A DNA stretch of 5,965 nt from Flavobacteriaceae bacterium (lineage in GTDB: Bacteria > Bacteroidota > Bacteroidia > Flavobacteriales > Flavobacteriaceae), in NCBI GenBank assembly GCA_018608735.1, contig JABAYZ010000264.1, positions 1 to 5,965 of the forward strand, given 5' to 3'. A program made the position numbers and the translations under genes. Shown here one piece after another: positions 1 to 5,301 of this stretch. Numbering within the stretch: position 1 is the first letter of the stretch; each line of letters starts with the position of its first letter. Below the pieces are notes generated by a model. That model made no database searches. It had not been told where the DNA came from and worked only from the letters and a program-made list of their open reading frames with translations.

Positions 1-664
1 TAAGATGATTTGCCACAATAATTTCTGGAACCGTACTCATGCCTACGGCATCGGCTCCCATGAGTTTTAGCATCTTGTATTCGGCACGTGTTTCGAGCTG
101 AGGTCCAACCACACTCACATACACGCCTTTGTGTAAAGTAATGTTATTTTTAAGGGCAATGGACTCAAAATGGGTATTGAGAGCGGCATCATAAGGGGCA
201 CTCATATCCACAAAACGTTCCCCTAAATGTTCGACGCCTTTAAATGCTAAGGGAGAGCCGCCTTGTAAGTTAATATGATCCTCAATAAGCATCAATTCTC
301 CTTTTTTGTAATCTAAATTTATTGCCCCAGATGCATTGGAAACTAAGAGCGTTGTAATGCCCAACTGTTTCATAATGCGTACAGGATAGGTAACATCTTG
401 TAGCGTATAGCCTTCATATAAATGAAACCGCCCTTGCATGACGATGACTTTTTTACCCTCAAGAATTCCGTAGATTAATTTCCCTTTATGAAACTCAACC
501 GTTGCTGTTGGGAAGTTAGGAATGTGATTGTAACTCACTTCTTTAATGATCTCAACGTGCTTTAAAAGCTGCCTCAATCCGGTGCCAAGGATGATTCCGA
601 CCTCGGGCGATTCAAAGCCTTTTTCTTTGAGATAATTTGAGGTGTCTTCAATAAATTTATTCAT
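1..664 (-). CDS. punA: Purine nucleoside phosphorylase, partial (C-terminus beyond window edge)
   Basis: Cytosolic phosphorylase that splits purine nucleosides into base and (deoxy)ribose 1-phosphate. Only the first 221 residues are present; the family is usually about 270 long, so roughly 50 residues are lost at the left edge. Visible family motifs are the phosphate loop ILGTGL (residues 25-30), MQGRFHLYEGY (76-86), SNASGAIN (109-116), GPQLETRAEY (187-196) and ADAVGMSTVPE (204-214). The Glu of PQLET corresponds to the purine-contacting Glu201 of trimeric phosphorylases and argues for the 6-oxopurine class rather than the methylthioadenosine class; the second specificity residue (Asn243 in mammalian numbering) lies outside the window. 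The usual GSGLG/GTGLG loop reads GTGLR here. The start ATG at 664 lies inside the end of the upstream transferase gene (8-base overlap), so translation is probably coupled. Membership in an arsenosugar operon suggests a role in removing the base from a dimethylarsinoyl nucleoside, but ordinary purine salvage is equally possible. Confidence 0.93.
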   Translation of the reverse strand, partial: MNKFIEDTSNYLKEKGFESPEVGIILGTGLRQLLKHVEIIKEVSYNHIPNFPTATVEFHKGKLIYGILEGKKVIVMQGRFHLYEGYTLQDVTYPVRIMKQLGITTLLVSNASGAINLDYKKGELMLIEDHINLQGGSPLAFKGVEHLGERFVDMSAPYDAALNTHFESIALKNNITLHKGVYVSVVGPQLETRAEYKMLKLMGADAVGMSTVPEIIVANHL

Positions 665-1268
665 CTTTTTTAATCGTTTTTAACAGTTCTGGATGAGCTT
701 TTAGATCCTCAAATGTATCAATGTCATTCAAAGCTTCCAAAAGTTTAACATTTTGTTGTTTTAAGTCATTTAAAGTAGCCCCTAAAACGGAGTCAGTTCC
801 CCATAGCTTATTTTTAAATACAGCAGAATGTAGTTCTTTCATTCCTAATAAATAATAGCCTCCATCCAGCGATGGTCCTATGACAAGCTCGTGATTTTCT
901 AAAGCCTGGAGAGCGTCCTCAATATGAGTTGTATTCAAATCATATAAATCACTTCCCACAATCACCACCTTTTCATACAACTCCTTAAAAGCCGTTTCGA
1001 AGGCGTTTTGCATACGCGCTCCTAAATCCAATCCTTTTTGAACTTTTTTTAGATAAAGTGTCTCACTCCACAAGTCGTTTTGTTGAATTTCTTCCGAGTA
1101 ATATACGACTTTATCAACTGGGATGGAATTTAATACAGATTCAGTATGACTGAGTAAAATGTTATATATTTTTAAGGCAGCGCTGTCACCAACAGTTCTA
1201 GAAAGCCGTGTTTTGACCTTCCCTAACTCAGGGTTTCTCACAAAAACAAGAATCAGACTTTTATTCAT
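657..1268 (-). CDS. TIGR04282/DUF2064-type arsenosugar-associated glycosyltransferase
   Basis: Predicted soluble nucleotidyl/glycosyl transferase of the DUF2064 family, which recurs beside radical SAM ArsS genes and is annotated as an arsenosugar-biosynthesis transferase; its exact reaction is not established. With the start at 1268 it is 203 residues. The N-terminal strand plus loop LILVFVRNPELGKVKTRL resembles the nucleotide-binding start of GT-A folds. GSDLYDL (about residues 105-111) takes the place of the usual acidic GTDCPDL-type metal site, followed by GPSLDGGYYLLG (132-143) and WGTDSVL (156-162), both typical of the family. An in-frame ATG at 1283 would add MELKY. I prefer 1268 because homologues normally begin directly at the first beta strand and because this ATG overlaps the rhodanese stop by 8 bases, exactly as this gene's own stop overlaps the phosphorylase start. 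It may add the arsenic-bearing ribosyl unit to an aglycone; that is inference. Confidence 0.9.
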   Translation of the reverse strand: MNKSLILVFVRNPELGKVKTRLSRTVGDSAALKIYNILLSHTESVLNSIPVDKVVYYSEEIQQNDLWSETLYLKKVQKGLDLGARMQNAFETAFKELYEKVVIVGSDLYDLNTTHIEDALQALENHELVIGPSLDGGYYLLGMKELHSAVFKNKLWGTDSVLGATLNDLKQQNVKLLEALNDIDTFEDLKAHPELLKTIKKDE

Positions 1269-1752
1269 ATACTTTAGTTCCATTTAATAGGTAGTTCCCC
1301 CAATATTTTGAATAAGCATGTACTTTTTGAGTTTCTTGTTTGTTGTGGTAAACCTTTTCGCCTTTATTGACCCATTCAAAAATGCCGCCATATAAATTGT
1401 AAACTTTCGTATAACCTTGCGCAATGAGTTGTTTACCAATGATTTCGGAGCGGATTCCAAGGGAACAATACACCACAATCGTTGTATTTTTATTACTGGG
1501 TAAGCTCGTGCTTTTTGAAAAATCAAACGCATTAAATCCCAGGTGGATAGCATCCTTTATATGGCTAATGTCATATTCTTCTTGTTCACGTGTATCAAAA
1601 AGGAGGGGTTGTGTTGTTAATTCTTTCAGTTCATTAACATATATATAAGGGATAGAATGGTCATTGTATTTATTCAACACCTCTTTAATGGCGTCTTGAC
1701 TAGACCCCTTGACGCATAACAGACCTATTACTACAAAAATTAAGTTTTTCAT
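1261..1752 (-). CDS. Exported rhodanese-like domain protein in the arsenosugar operon
   Basis: Single-domain rhodanese-like sulfurtransferase of 163 residues. The N-terminus, MKNLIFVVIGLLCVKGSSQ, looks like a Sec signal peptide cleaved just before or at Gln19; the Cys at 13 is not in a good lipobox, so I do not call a lipoprotein. The CH2A-like motif FDTREQEEYDISHIKDAIHL spans residues 52-71 and the active-site loop CSLGIRS spans 96-102, with Cys96 as the expected persulfide-forming residue and Arg101 intact. A short tail (about 128-163) carries a VHAYSKYWG segment that I associate with flavobacterial members of this family. The frame is open further upstream to an ATG at 1887, but that extension lies entirely inside arsS. 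The ATG at 1752 gives a 4-base gap after arsS and a proper signal peptide. An exported sulfurtransferase in an otherwise cytosolic pathway is odd; it could act on thiolated or reduced arsenicals, but nothing in the sequence proves it. Confidence 0.9.
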   Translation of the reverse strand: MKNLIFVVIGLLCVKGSSQDAIKEVLNKYNDHSIPYIYVNELKELTTQPLLFDTREQEEYDISHIKDAIHLGFNAFDFSKSTSLPSNKNTTIVVYCSLGIRSEIIGKQLIAQGYTKVYNLYGGIFEWVNKGEKVYHNKQETQKVHAYSKYWGNYLLNGTKVYE

Positions 1753-1756
1753 TTTT

Positions 1757-2812
1757 TTAGACGACTGTTCCTTGGCAGCTACTTCCTGCGCCAGCCGTAC
1801 AGCCATAACAGTGTTGCGAAATACAAATAGTACGTTTGCTAAGAGTTTCCTTGTTAAAATCACGAATGTGTTGAACAGGACTGTCAACTTTTAATTCTAA
1901 CATCTGATTAAAATCACAATCGTAGAGCCATCCATCCCAACTTACCGAAAGGGTGTTGGTGCACATCACATTGTTCACAGCGGCGGGATTAAATGCTTCT
2001 ACTAAATTATACATATAATCTTCGTAATTTTCAGAGGCTATGAGGTAGTCTAAAAAACGACTGATTGGGAGGTTGGTTATTGAAAATAAATGATGAAATT
2101 GAATGTCAAACTTTGACGCCAATGCCTTTTTGAAATCAATTTCTAGAGCCGCCTGATTTCCTGGTAAAAAGGCACCTGAGGGGTTGTAAACCAAATCGAG
2201 TTTGAGGTCAGAATTTGGCATGCCGTAGCCGACTGCGTTTAACATTTTTAAGGCTTTAATAGAGGCATTGAAAACACCATCGCCACGTTGTTGATCTGTT
2301 TTTCCCTCCGTCCAGTGGGGCATGGAGGATATGACATGTATCTTATGTTTTTTGAAAAACTCAGGCAAATAGTTGTATTTTTTATTGGCGGTAATGATGG
2401 TCAAATTGGAGCGTACGATGACTTCTTTTACACCAACTTTGGTGGCTTCTTCTACAAACCATCTAAAATGTGGATTCATTTCGGGAGCACCGCCAGTAAG
2501 ATCGAGGGTATGCGCTCCTGTTTCTATAATTACATCCAAACACTGTTGCATGGTTTCGCGGGTCATGATTTCTTTACGGTCGGGACCGGCATCGACATGG
2601 CAATGTGCACAGACTTGATTACACATATACCCTACATTAATTTGTAGGATTTCTAATGTTTTTGGTTGTAATGGAAACAGATTTAGAGTTTTTAATTTTG
2701 AACGAAAGGTAGGAAGCTCCTCATCTTGAAAGATTCCATTGGATAAAACTTCTAACTGACGTTTTGCATTGGCAAGTACATTGTCACGCTTTTTTAGGGA
2801 CTTTAATTGCAT
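1757..2812 (-). CDS. arsS: Arsenosugar biosynthesis radical SAM protein ArsS
   Basis: Radical SAM enzyme that, in characterised relatives, transfers the 5'-deoxyadenosyl group of SAM to dimethylated arsenic, giving the dimethylarsinoyl-deoxyadenosine precursor of arsenosugars. The protein is 351 residues, normal for the family. The [4Fe-4S] site is C64-NQV-C68-AH-C71 (CxxxCxxC), followed by HVDAGP, and LDLTGGAPEMNPHFRWFV (103-120) is the SAM-contacting GGE-like region. The C-terminal domain (DUF3641 type) has GWLYDCDFNQML (294-305) and the Cys-rich end HCYGCTAGAGSSCQGT (334-349), which can ligate a second cluster together with Cys284 and Cys299. Some relatives carry selenocysteine; here the frame uses Cys throughout with no internal TGA. 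The gene starts 3 bases after the AhpD-like gene stop and ends 4 bases before the rhodanese start, so it is clearly co-transcribed. This is the most secure identification in the window. Confidence 0.96.
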   Translation of the reverse strand: MQLKSLKKRDNVLANAKRQLEVLSNGIFQDEELPTFRSKLKTLNLFPLQPKTLEILQINVGYMCNQVCAHCHVDAGPDRKEIMTRETMQQCLDVIIETGAHTLDLTGGAPEMNPHFRWFVEEATKVGVKEVIVRSNLTIITANKKYNYLPEFFKKHKIHVISSMPHWTEGKTDQQRGDGVFNASIKALKMLNAVGYGMPNSDLKLDLVYNPSGAFLPGNQAALEIDFKKALASKFDIQFHHLFSITNLPISRFLDYLIASENYEDYMYNLVEAFNPAAVNNVMCTNTLSVSWDGWLYDCDFNQMLELKVDSPVQHIRDFNKETLSKRTICISQHCYGCTAGAGSSCQGTVV

Positions 2813-2815
2813 AAA

Positions 2816-3151
2816 TTACATGGATAATTTTTTGTACTTATTCATCATTTGTACACTGTGTACGAGGGTGGCTCCACTCTCAATGGCAGCACCGGCATGG
2901 ACTGCTTCCATCATTTCTTCTTTGGTGATGCCGCGTTTGAGACCGTCTTGTGTGTAAGCATCTATACAATAGGGGCACTTCACAACATGCGATACCGCTA
3001 AGGCAATCAGCGATTTCTCGCGGGCGCTTAGCGCTCCTTCTTCAAAGACGCTTCCATAATAGTCAAAGAATTTTTTTCCGAGTTCTTCACTCCATTCCGT
3101 GATGGTTCCAAATTTCCGTAAATCGGAAGGCTCATAATAGGTATTGCTCAT
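2816..3151 (-). CDS. Arsenosugar-associated AhpD-like peroxidase-type protein (CMD family, TIGR04169-like)
   Basis: Small all-helical protein of 111 residues from the carboxymuconolactone decarboxylase/AhpD superfamily, of the subtype found next to ArsS. It contains the redox motif KCPYCIDAY, with Cys59 and Cys62 as the disulfide/peroxidatic pair, preceded by the helix REKSLIALAVSHVV (44-57). After it come TQDGLKRGITKEEMMEAVHAGAAIESG and a C-terminal helix. In AhpD proper a His lies four residues after the second Cys; here that position is Tyr66, so the proton relay differs. It is the first gene of the operon, with its stop 3 bases before arsS. A likely job is protecting the pathway from oxidants or reducing an arsenic(V)/disulfide intermediate, but the substrate is unknown. 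The ATG at 3151 is preceded by an A-rich leader (TAAATAAAAC on the coding strand) with no Shine-Dalgarno, as usual in Bacteroidetes. Confidence 0.92.
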   Translation of the reverse strand: MSNTYYEPSDLRKFGTITEWSEELGKKFFDYYGSVFEEGALSAREKSLIALAVSHVVKCPYCIDAYTQDGLKRGITKEEMMEAVHAGAAIESGATLVHSVQMMNKYKKLSM

Positions 3152-3244
3152 GTTTTATTTATTTAAGACTGTTTTTTTAAGATGCTTTAAAACTAATGAA
3201 AATTCTTCGATATTTTTCAAATTCTCCGAAATGCATGGAAATTT

Positions 3245-3252
3245 CAAATTTA
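3245..3252 (-). promoter_or_regulatory. Possible Bacteroidetes -7 box for the arsenosugar operon
   Basis: On the minus strand this reads TAAATTTG, an exact fit to the Bacteroidetes primary sigma -7 consensus TAnnTTTG. It would give a leader of roughly 90 bases before the AhpD-like gene. I do not see a convincing -33 TTG/TTTG at the right distance, and the sequence is AT-rich enough for a chance match, so this is only a candidate. Confidence 0.3.
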
Positions 3253-3325
3253 AAAACAATTTTTAAGTTTTTGTTTAACTATACATAATTACAACACTGC
3301 CTTGATTTTTAGTTTGATAATTTTT

Positions 3326-3340
3326 ATTGCAAAATGCAAT
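3326..3340. repeat. Perfect inverted repeat ATTGCA-AAA-TGCAAT
   Basis: Two 6-base arms separated by three A residues in the divergent spacer, suited to a dimeric regulator. It lies about 75 bases outside the candidate operon -7 box and about 80 bases upstream of the rightward promoter-like box. No copy is found before the second secreted gene. Chance occurrence in AT-rich DNA is possible. Confidence 0.35.
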
Positions 3341-3344
3341 TTAT

Positions 3345-3372
3345 TTAAATTATTATCATTTTTTACAGGTTA
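3345..3372 (+). promoter_or_regulatory. Shared upstream element, copy 1 (TTAAATTATTA...TTTTTACAGGTTA)
   Basis: Copy 1 of an element also found at 5149-5173. The 13 bases TTTTTACAGGTTA (3360-3372) are identical in both copies, and the preceding TTAAATTA(T/C)TA matches at 10 of 11 positions with a 2-3 base indel between the parts. It ends 125 bases before the start codon of the first secreted gene and begins 54 bases before the promoter-like box, a position suited to an activator site or upstream promoter element. ACAGG is GC-richer than its surroundings, which makes coincidence less likely. Confidence 0.55.
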
Positions 3373-3413
3373 ATATGAGAATTTTACCCCTTTTTAATCA
3401 AAAAATTATAGAA

Positions 3414-3427
3414 TGTATATTTTTTGT
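3414..3427 (+). promoter_or_regulatory. Candidate promoter box of the first secreted gene (TGTATATTTTTTGT)
   Basis: Matches TGTATATnnTTTGT, with a second copy at 5215-5228. It resembles the Bacteroidetes -7 element TAnnTTTG but has three bases instead of two between TA and TTTG. It ends 70 bases before the ATG, and its distance from the upstream shared element is identical in both copies. No clear -33 TTG is visible. The start codon itself follows an A/T leader (AAATTTATTTATT) with no Shine-Dalgarno. Confidence 0.45.
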
Positions 3428-3497
3428 TGTGGTCAAAAATTAGTGCATCAAGGGGTCTGTTTCTTAATATTGAGACTTAACCCTAAATTTATTTATT

Positions 3498-4835
3498 ATG
3501 AAAAAAATTACTTTATTATTATCCCTATTGATTACGTCAATTGGGTTTTCACAAACAGAATTACTAACCAATGGAGATTTTTCCAATGGTGACACTAATT
3601 GGGCTCTCACAGGAGGTTCCGTGGTAAATGGTGAAGCAGCATTCTCATCCACCGCATCTGGAGGAAATGCTTGGGACAATCAGTTAGTACAAGGAAGTTT
3701 AACATTTACTAACGCACAACAATATACCATTTCTTTCGATGCCCGAGCAGATGTAGCTAGAAATATTACATTAGCGATTCAGAATGTAGGAGCATGGGAT
3801 GATCAATTTAGACAGGATTTTAGTCTTACGACTACGATGACTACCTACACTGCAACGTTTAGTGCCGCTTCTAGCAATGGTAATGTTCAGATTGGGTTTT
3901 TAATGGCAGGTTTTGGTGTCACTCATGGAGTTTATTATGATAATGTTTCATTAAATACTAGCGCGGCTCCAAGCTGCAGCGATGGTATTCAAAATCAAGA
4001 TGAAACAGGTATAGACTGTGGTGGTTCAGTATGTCCAGCTTTTCCAACACCTCCTTCAGTAGCAGCACCCACGCCACCAGCAAGAACAGCTGGGGATGTT
4101 GTTTCTATATATAGCGATGCATATTCTTCTAATATAACATATGATAATTTCGATGCAGGTTGGTGCGGAAGTACAGCAGCAACTGAAGTAATGATAGCCA
4201 GTAACAATACGCTAAAGAAAAATGCAGGGATTGCATGTCATGGAATCGATTTTAAAAGTGATAGACAAGATTTAAGTAGTTTTACACATGTACATTTTGA
4301 TTTTTATACAAATGATACAGATCTTACCGGAGATGTATTTAATTTTAAATTAGTTGATTTTGCTGGCGGTAGTGGGGAGGTTTCTGCTTTAGAGGTTAAT
4401 ATTAATGGTAGCACTACCCCACAATTGGTTGCCAACCAATGGGTCTCTGTAGATGTCGATATTACCTCTCTTGGTGGCGTGGTAGCTAACAATTTAACCA
4501 GATCAGATGTTGCACAAATAGGAATTACAACAACGAACTTAACAAATGTTTGGTACGATAATATTTACCTATGGAAAGCCCCAACCGCAGGTTTGGATGA
4601 CAACGCTCAGACTTTTGTCAATATGCACCCTAACCCTGCCAATGGCATTGTAAAATTCTCAACGACTTCAAGCGAGCTTTTAAGTGTTTCTGTGTATGAT
4701 TTGTTAGGCAAACAAGTCATTCCTGCTCAAACTGTAAAGTCAGAGTTGAATATTTCTAGTTTATATCCTGGAGTTTATTTTGTAAAAATGGATCAAGGTT
4801 TAAATTCAATTACTAAAAAATTGCTTGTGAATTAA
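3498..4835 (+). CDS. Secreted carbohydrate-binding-like protein with T9SS type A sorting domain
   Basis: Predicted extracellular or cell-surface protein of 445 residues with no recognisable catalytic domain. A Sec signal peptide (MKKITLLLSLLITSIGFSQ) precedes a CBM4/9-like beta-sandwich at about 20-155; it opens with ELLTNGDFSNGDTNW and ends with GVYYDNVSL, the usual signature of such modules. Residues 160-179 form a CSDGIQNQDETGIDCGG motif common in flavobacterial surface proteins, then a Pro/Thr/Ala linker to about 196. A second beta-rich domain (about 197-360) ends in NVWYDNIYLWK and resembles modules attached to flavobacterial polysaccharide-degrading enzymes. The sorting domain (about 366-445) has MHPNPANG, VYDLLGKQV and SLYPGVYFVK and directs export through the type IX system, with cleavage or surface anchoring. 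The mature protein has five Cys (160, 174, 179, 223, 247), an odd number. A terminator follows directly, so the gene is probably transcribed alone. Polysaccharide binding is inferred from domain type only. Confidence 0.92.
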   Translation: MKKITLLLSLLITSIGFSQTELLTNGDFSNGDTNWALTGGSVVNGEAAFSSTASGGNAWDNQLVQGSLTFTNAQQYTISFDARADVARNITLAIQNVGAWDDQFRQDFSLTTTMTTYTATFSAASSNGNVQIGFLMAGFGVTHGVYYDNVSLNTSAAPSCSDGIQNQDETGIDCGGSVCPAFPTPPSVAAPTPPARTAGDVVSIYSDAYSSNITYDNFDAGWCGSTAATEVMIASNNTLKKNAGIACHGIDFKSDRQDLSSFTHVHFDFYTNDTDLTGDVFNFKLVDFAGGSGEVSALEVNINGSTTPQLVANQWVSVDVDITSLGGVVANNLTRSDVAQIGITTTNLTNVWYDNIYLWKAPTAGLDDNAQTFVNMHPNPANGIVKFSTTSSELLSVSVYDLLGKQVIPAQTVKSELNISSLYPGVYFVKMDQGLNSITKKLLVN

Positions 4836-4863
4836 GGTACGCTAACACACCAACTTTAATTTC

Positions 4864-4897
4864 AAAGAAGCTTTCAGCAATGGAAGCTTCTTTTTTT
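4864..4897 (+). terminator. Intrinsic terminator after the first secreted gene
   Basis: The stem AAAGAAGCTTTC (4864-4875) pairs with GGAAGCTTCTTT (4882-4893), 12 base pairs including one G-T wobble, around the 6-base loop AGCAAT. A run of T continues to 4897, with more T after a single G. It starts 28 bases after the stop codon, the expected position for terminating transcription of the gene ending at 4835. Confidence 0.88.
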
Positions 4898-5148
4898 GTT
4901 TTGCTAAGAGGTTATTATAGTTCTCTTGTAAATAGGTGTGTGCTGTGTTCGTGTCCTTTGTTACGTGCCTTTACAGTGTTTCTTTTGCATTGTCATTATT
5001 TATAGCCATTTATTTTGAAAATGTGGTGTATTGACAGCATTTTAATTATTAAATGTTTATTAATTACAACACAACATTAATCATAACTAACCATACAAAT
5101 CCCATACATTTTATTTTATCACCCCCATTTAACATAAATTTAGGATTT

Positions 5149-5173
5149 TTAAATTACTAATTTTTACAGGTTA
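5149..5173 (+). promoter_or_regulatory. Shared upstream element, copy 2 (TTAAATTACTA...TTTTTACAGGTTA)
   Basis: Second copy of the element at 3345-3372, identical over TTTTTACAGGTTA (5161-5173). It ends 128 bases before the start of the second secreted gene, against 125 in the first. The conserved offset relative to both the start codon and the promoter-like box makes a functional activator or promoter element more likely than a chance match. Confidence 0.55.
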
Positions 5174-5214
5174 TAATTATCAATATTTATAATTTATGTC
5201 AGTATAATTGTTAG

Positions 5215-5228
5215 TGTATATAATTTGT
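5215..5228 (+). promoter_or_regulatory. Candidate promoter box of the second secreted gene (TGTATATAATTTGT)
   Basis: Copy of the TGTATATnnTTTGT box at 3414-3427, differing only at the two middle positions, and placed 73 bases before the ATG. The interval from TTTTTACAGGTTA to this box is the same in both copies although the sequence between them has diverged. It resembles TAnnTTTG with one extra spacer base. The start codon follows an A/T leader (AAATTAATTTAT) like that of the first gene. Confidence 0.45.
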
Positions 5229-5301
5229 ATTGTTTTGTTTAAGAATAATACAAACAGTTTAAACTATATTTGAACATAATAACAAACTTAAATTAATTTA
5301 T

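Larger units (their letters stand above)
3152..3497. other. Divergent intergenic region, 346 bases
   Basis: Very AT-rich spacer between the leftward arsenosugar operon and the rightward secreted-protein gene; it has no credible small gene or hairpin terminator. It must contain two outward promoters. It holds a possible minus-strand -7 box (3245-3252), a 9-base direct repeat TTTCAAATT (3215-3223 and 3242-3250), a 6-3-6 inverted repeat ATTGCA-AAA-TGCAAT (3326-3340), and three blocks shared with the region before the second secreted gene (3286-3297, 3345-3372, 3414-3427). Confidence 0.8.
4836..5301. other. Intergenic region between the two secreted genes, 466 bases
   Basis: Holds the intrinsic terminator of the first secreted gene near its left end and the candidate promoter of the second gene towards its right end. 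It also contains TAATTACAACAC (5061-5072), which is present in the other spacer at 3286-3297. Between about 4900 and 5060 I see no gene, RNA or repeat. The length and shared blocks suggest an extended regulatory region rather than empty spacer. Confidence 0.75.

Noticed and set aside
1284..1553. 89-codon minus-strand open frame
   Set aside because: It overlaps the rhodanese in another frame and shows no family motif; the rhodanese has its catalytic loop in the competing frame.
1753..1887. N-terminal extension of the rhodanese frame to an ATG at 1887
   Set aside because: It lies wholly inside the 3' end of arsS, lacks a signal-like sequence, and would place the clear signal peptide internally; the ATG at 1752 fits better.
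2288..2647. Plus-strand open frames opposite arsS (also 2373-2618, 2769-2957, 1424-1648 and 1709-1894)
   Set aside because: They are antisense to secure genes, with no recognisable domain and no promoter or leader signal of their own.
1757..3151. Selenoprotein versions of ArsS or the AhpD-like protein
   Set aside because: Relatives can contain selenocysteine, but both frames here use ordinary Cys codons and have no in-frame TGA.
3464..4492. Minus-strand open frames opposite the first secreted gene (3464-3679, 3995-4207, 4304-4492)
   Set aside because: Antisense shadows of a gene with signal peptide, domains and sorting tail; the compositions are implausible for real proteins.
5031..5060. 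TTGACA (5031-5036) as a sigma70-type -35 box
   Set aside because: No matching -10 at the right spacing, and the Bacteroidetes primary sigma factor uses a different consensus.
4836..5301. A small gene or RNA in the long spacer between the two secreted genes
   Set aside because: No open frame with a plausible start and composition, and no structured RNA apart from the terminator hairpin.
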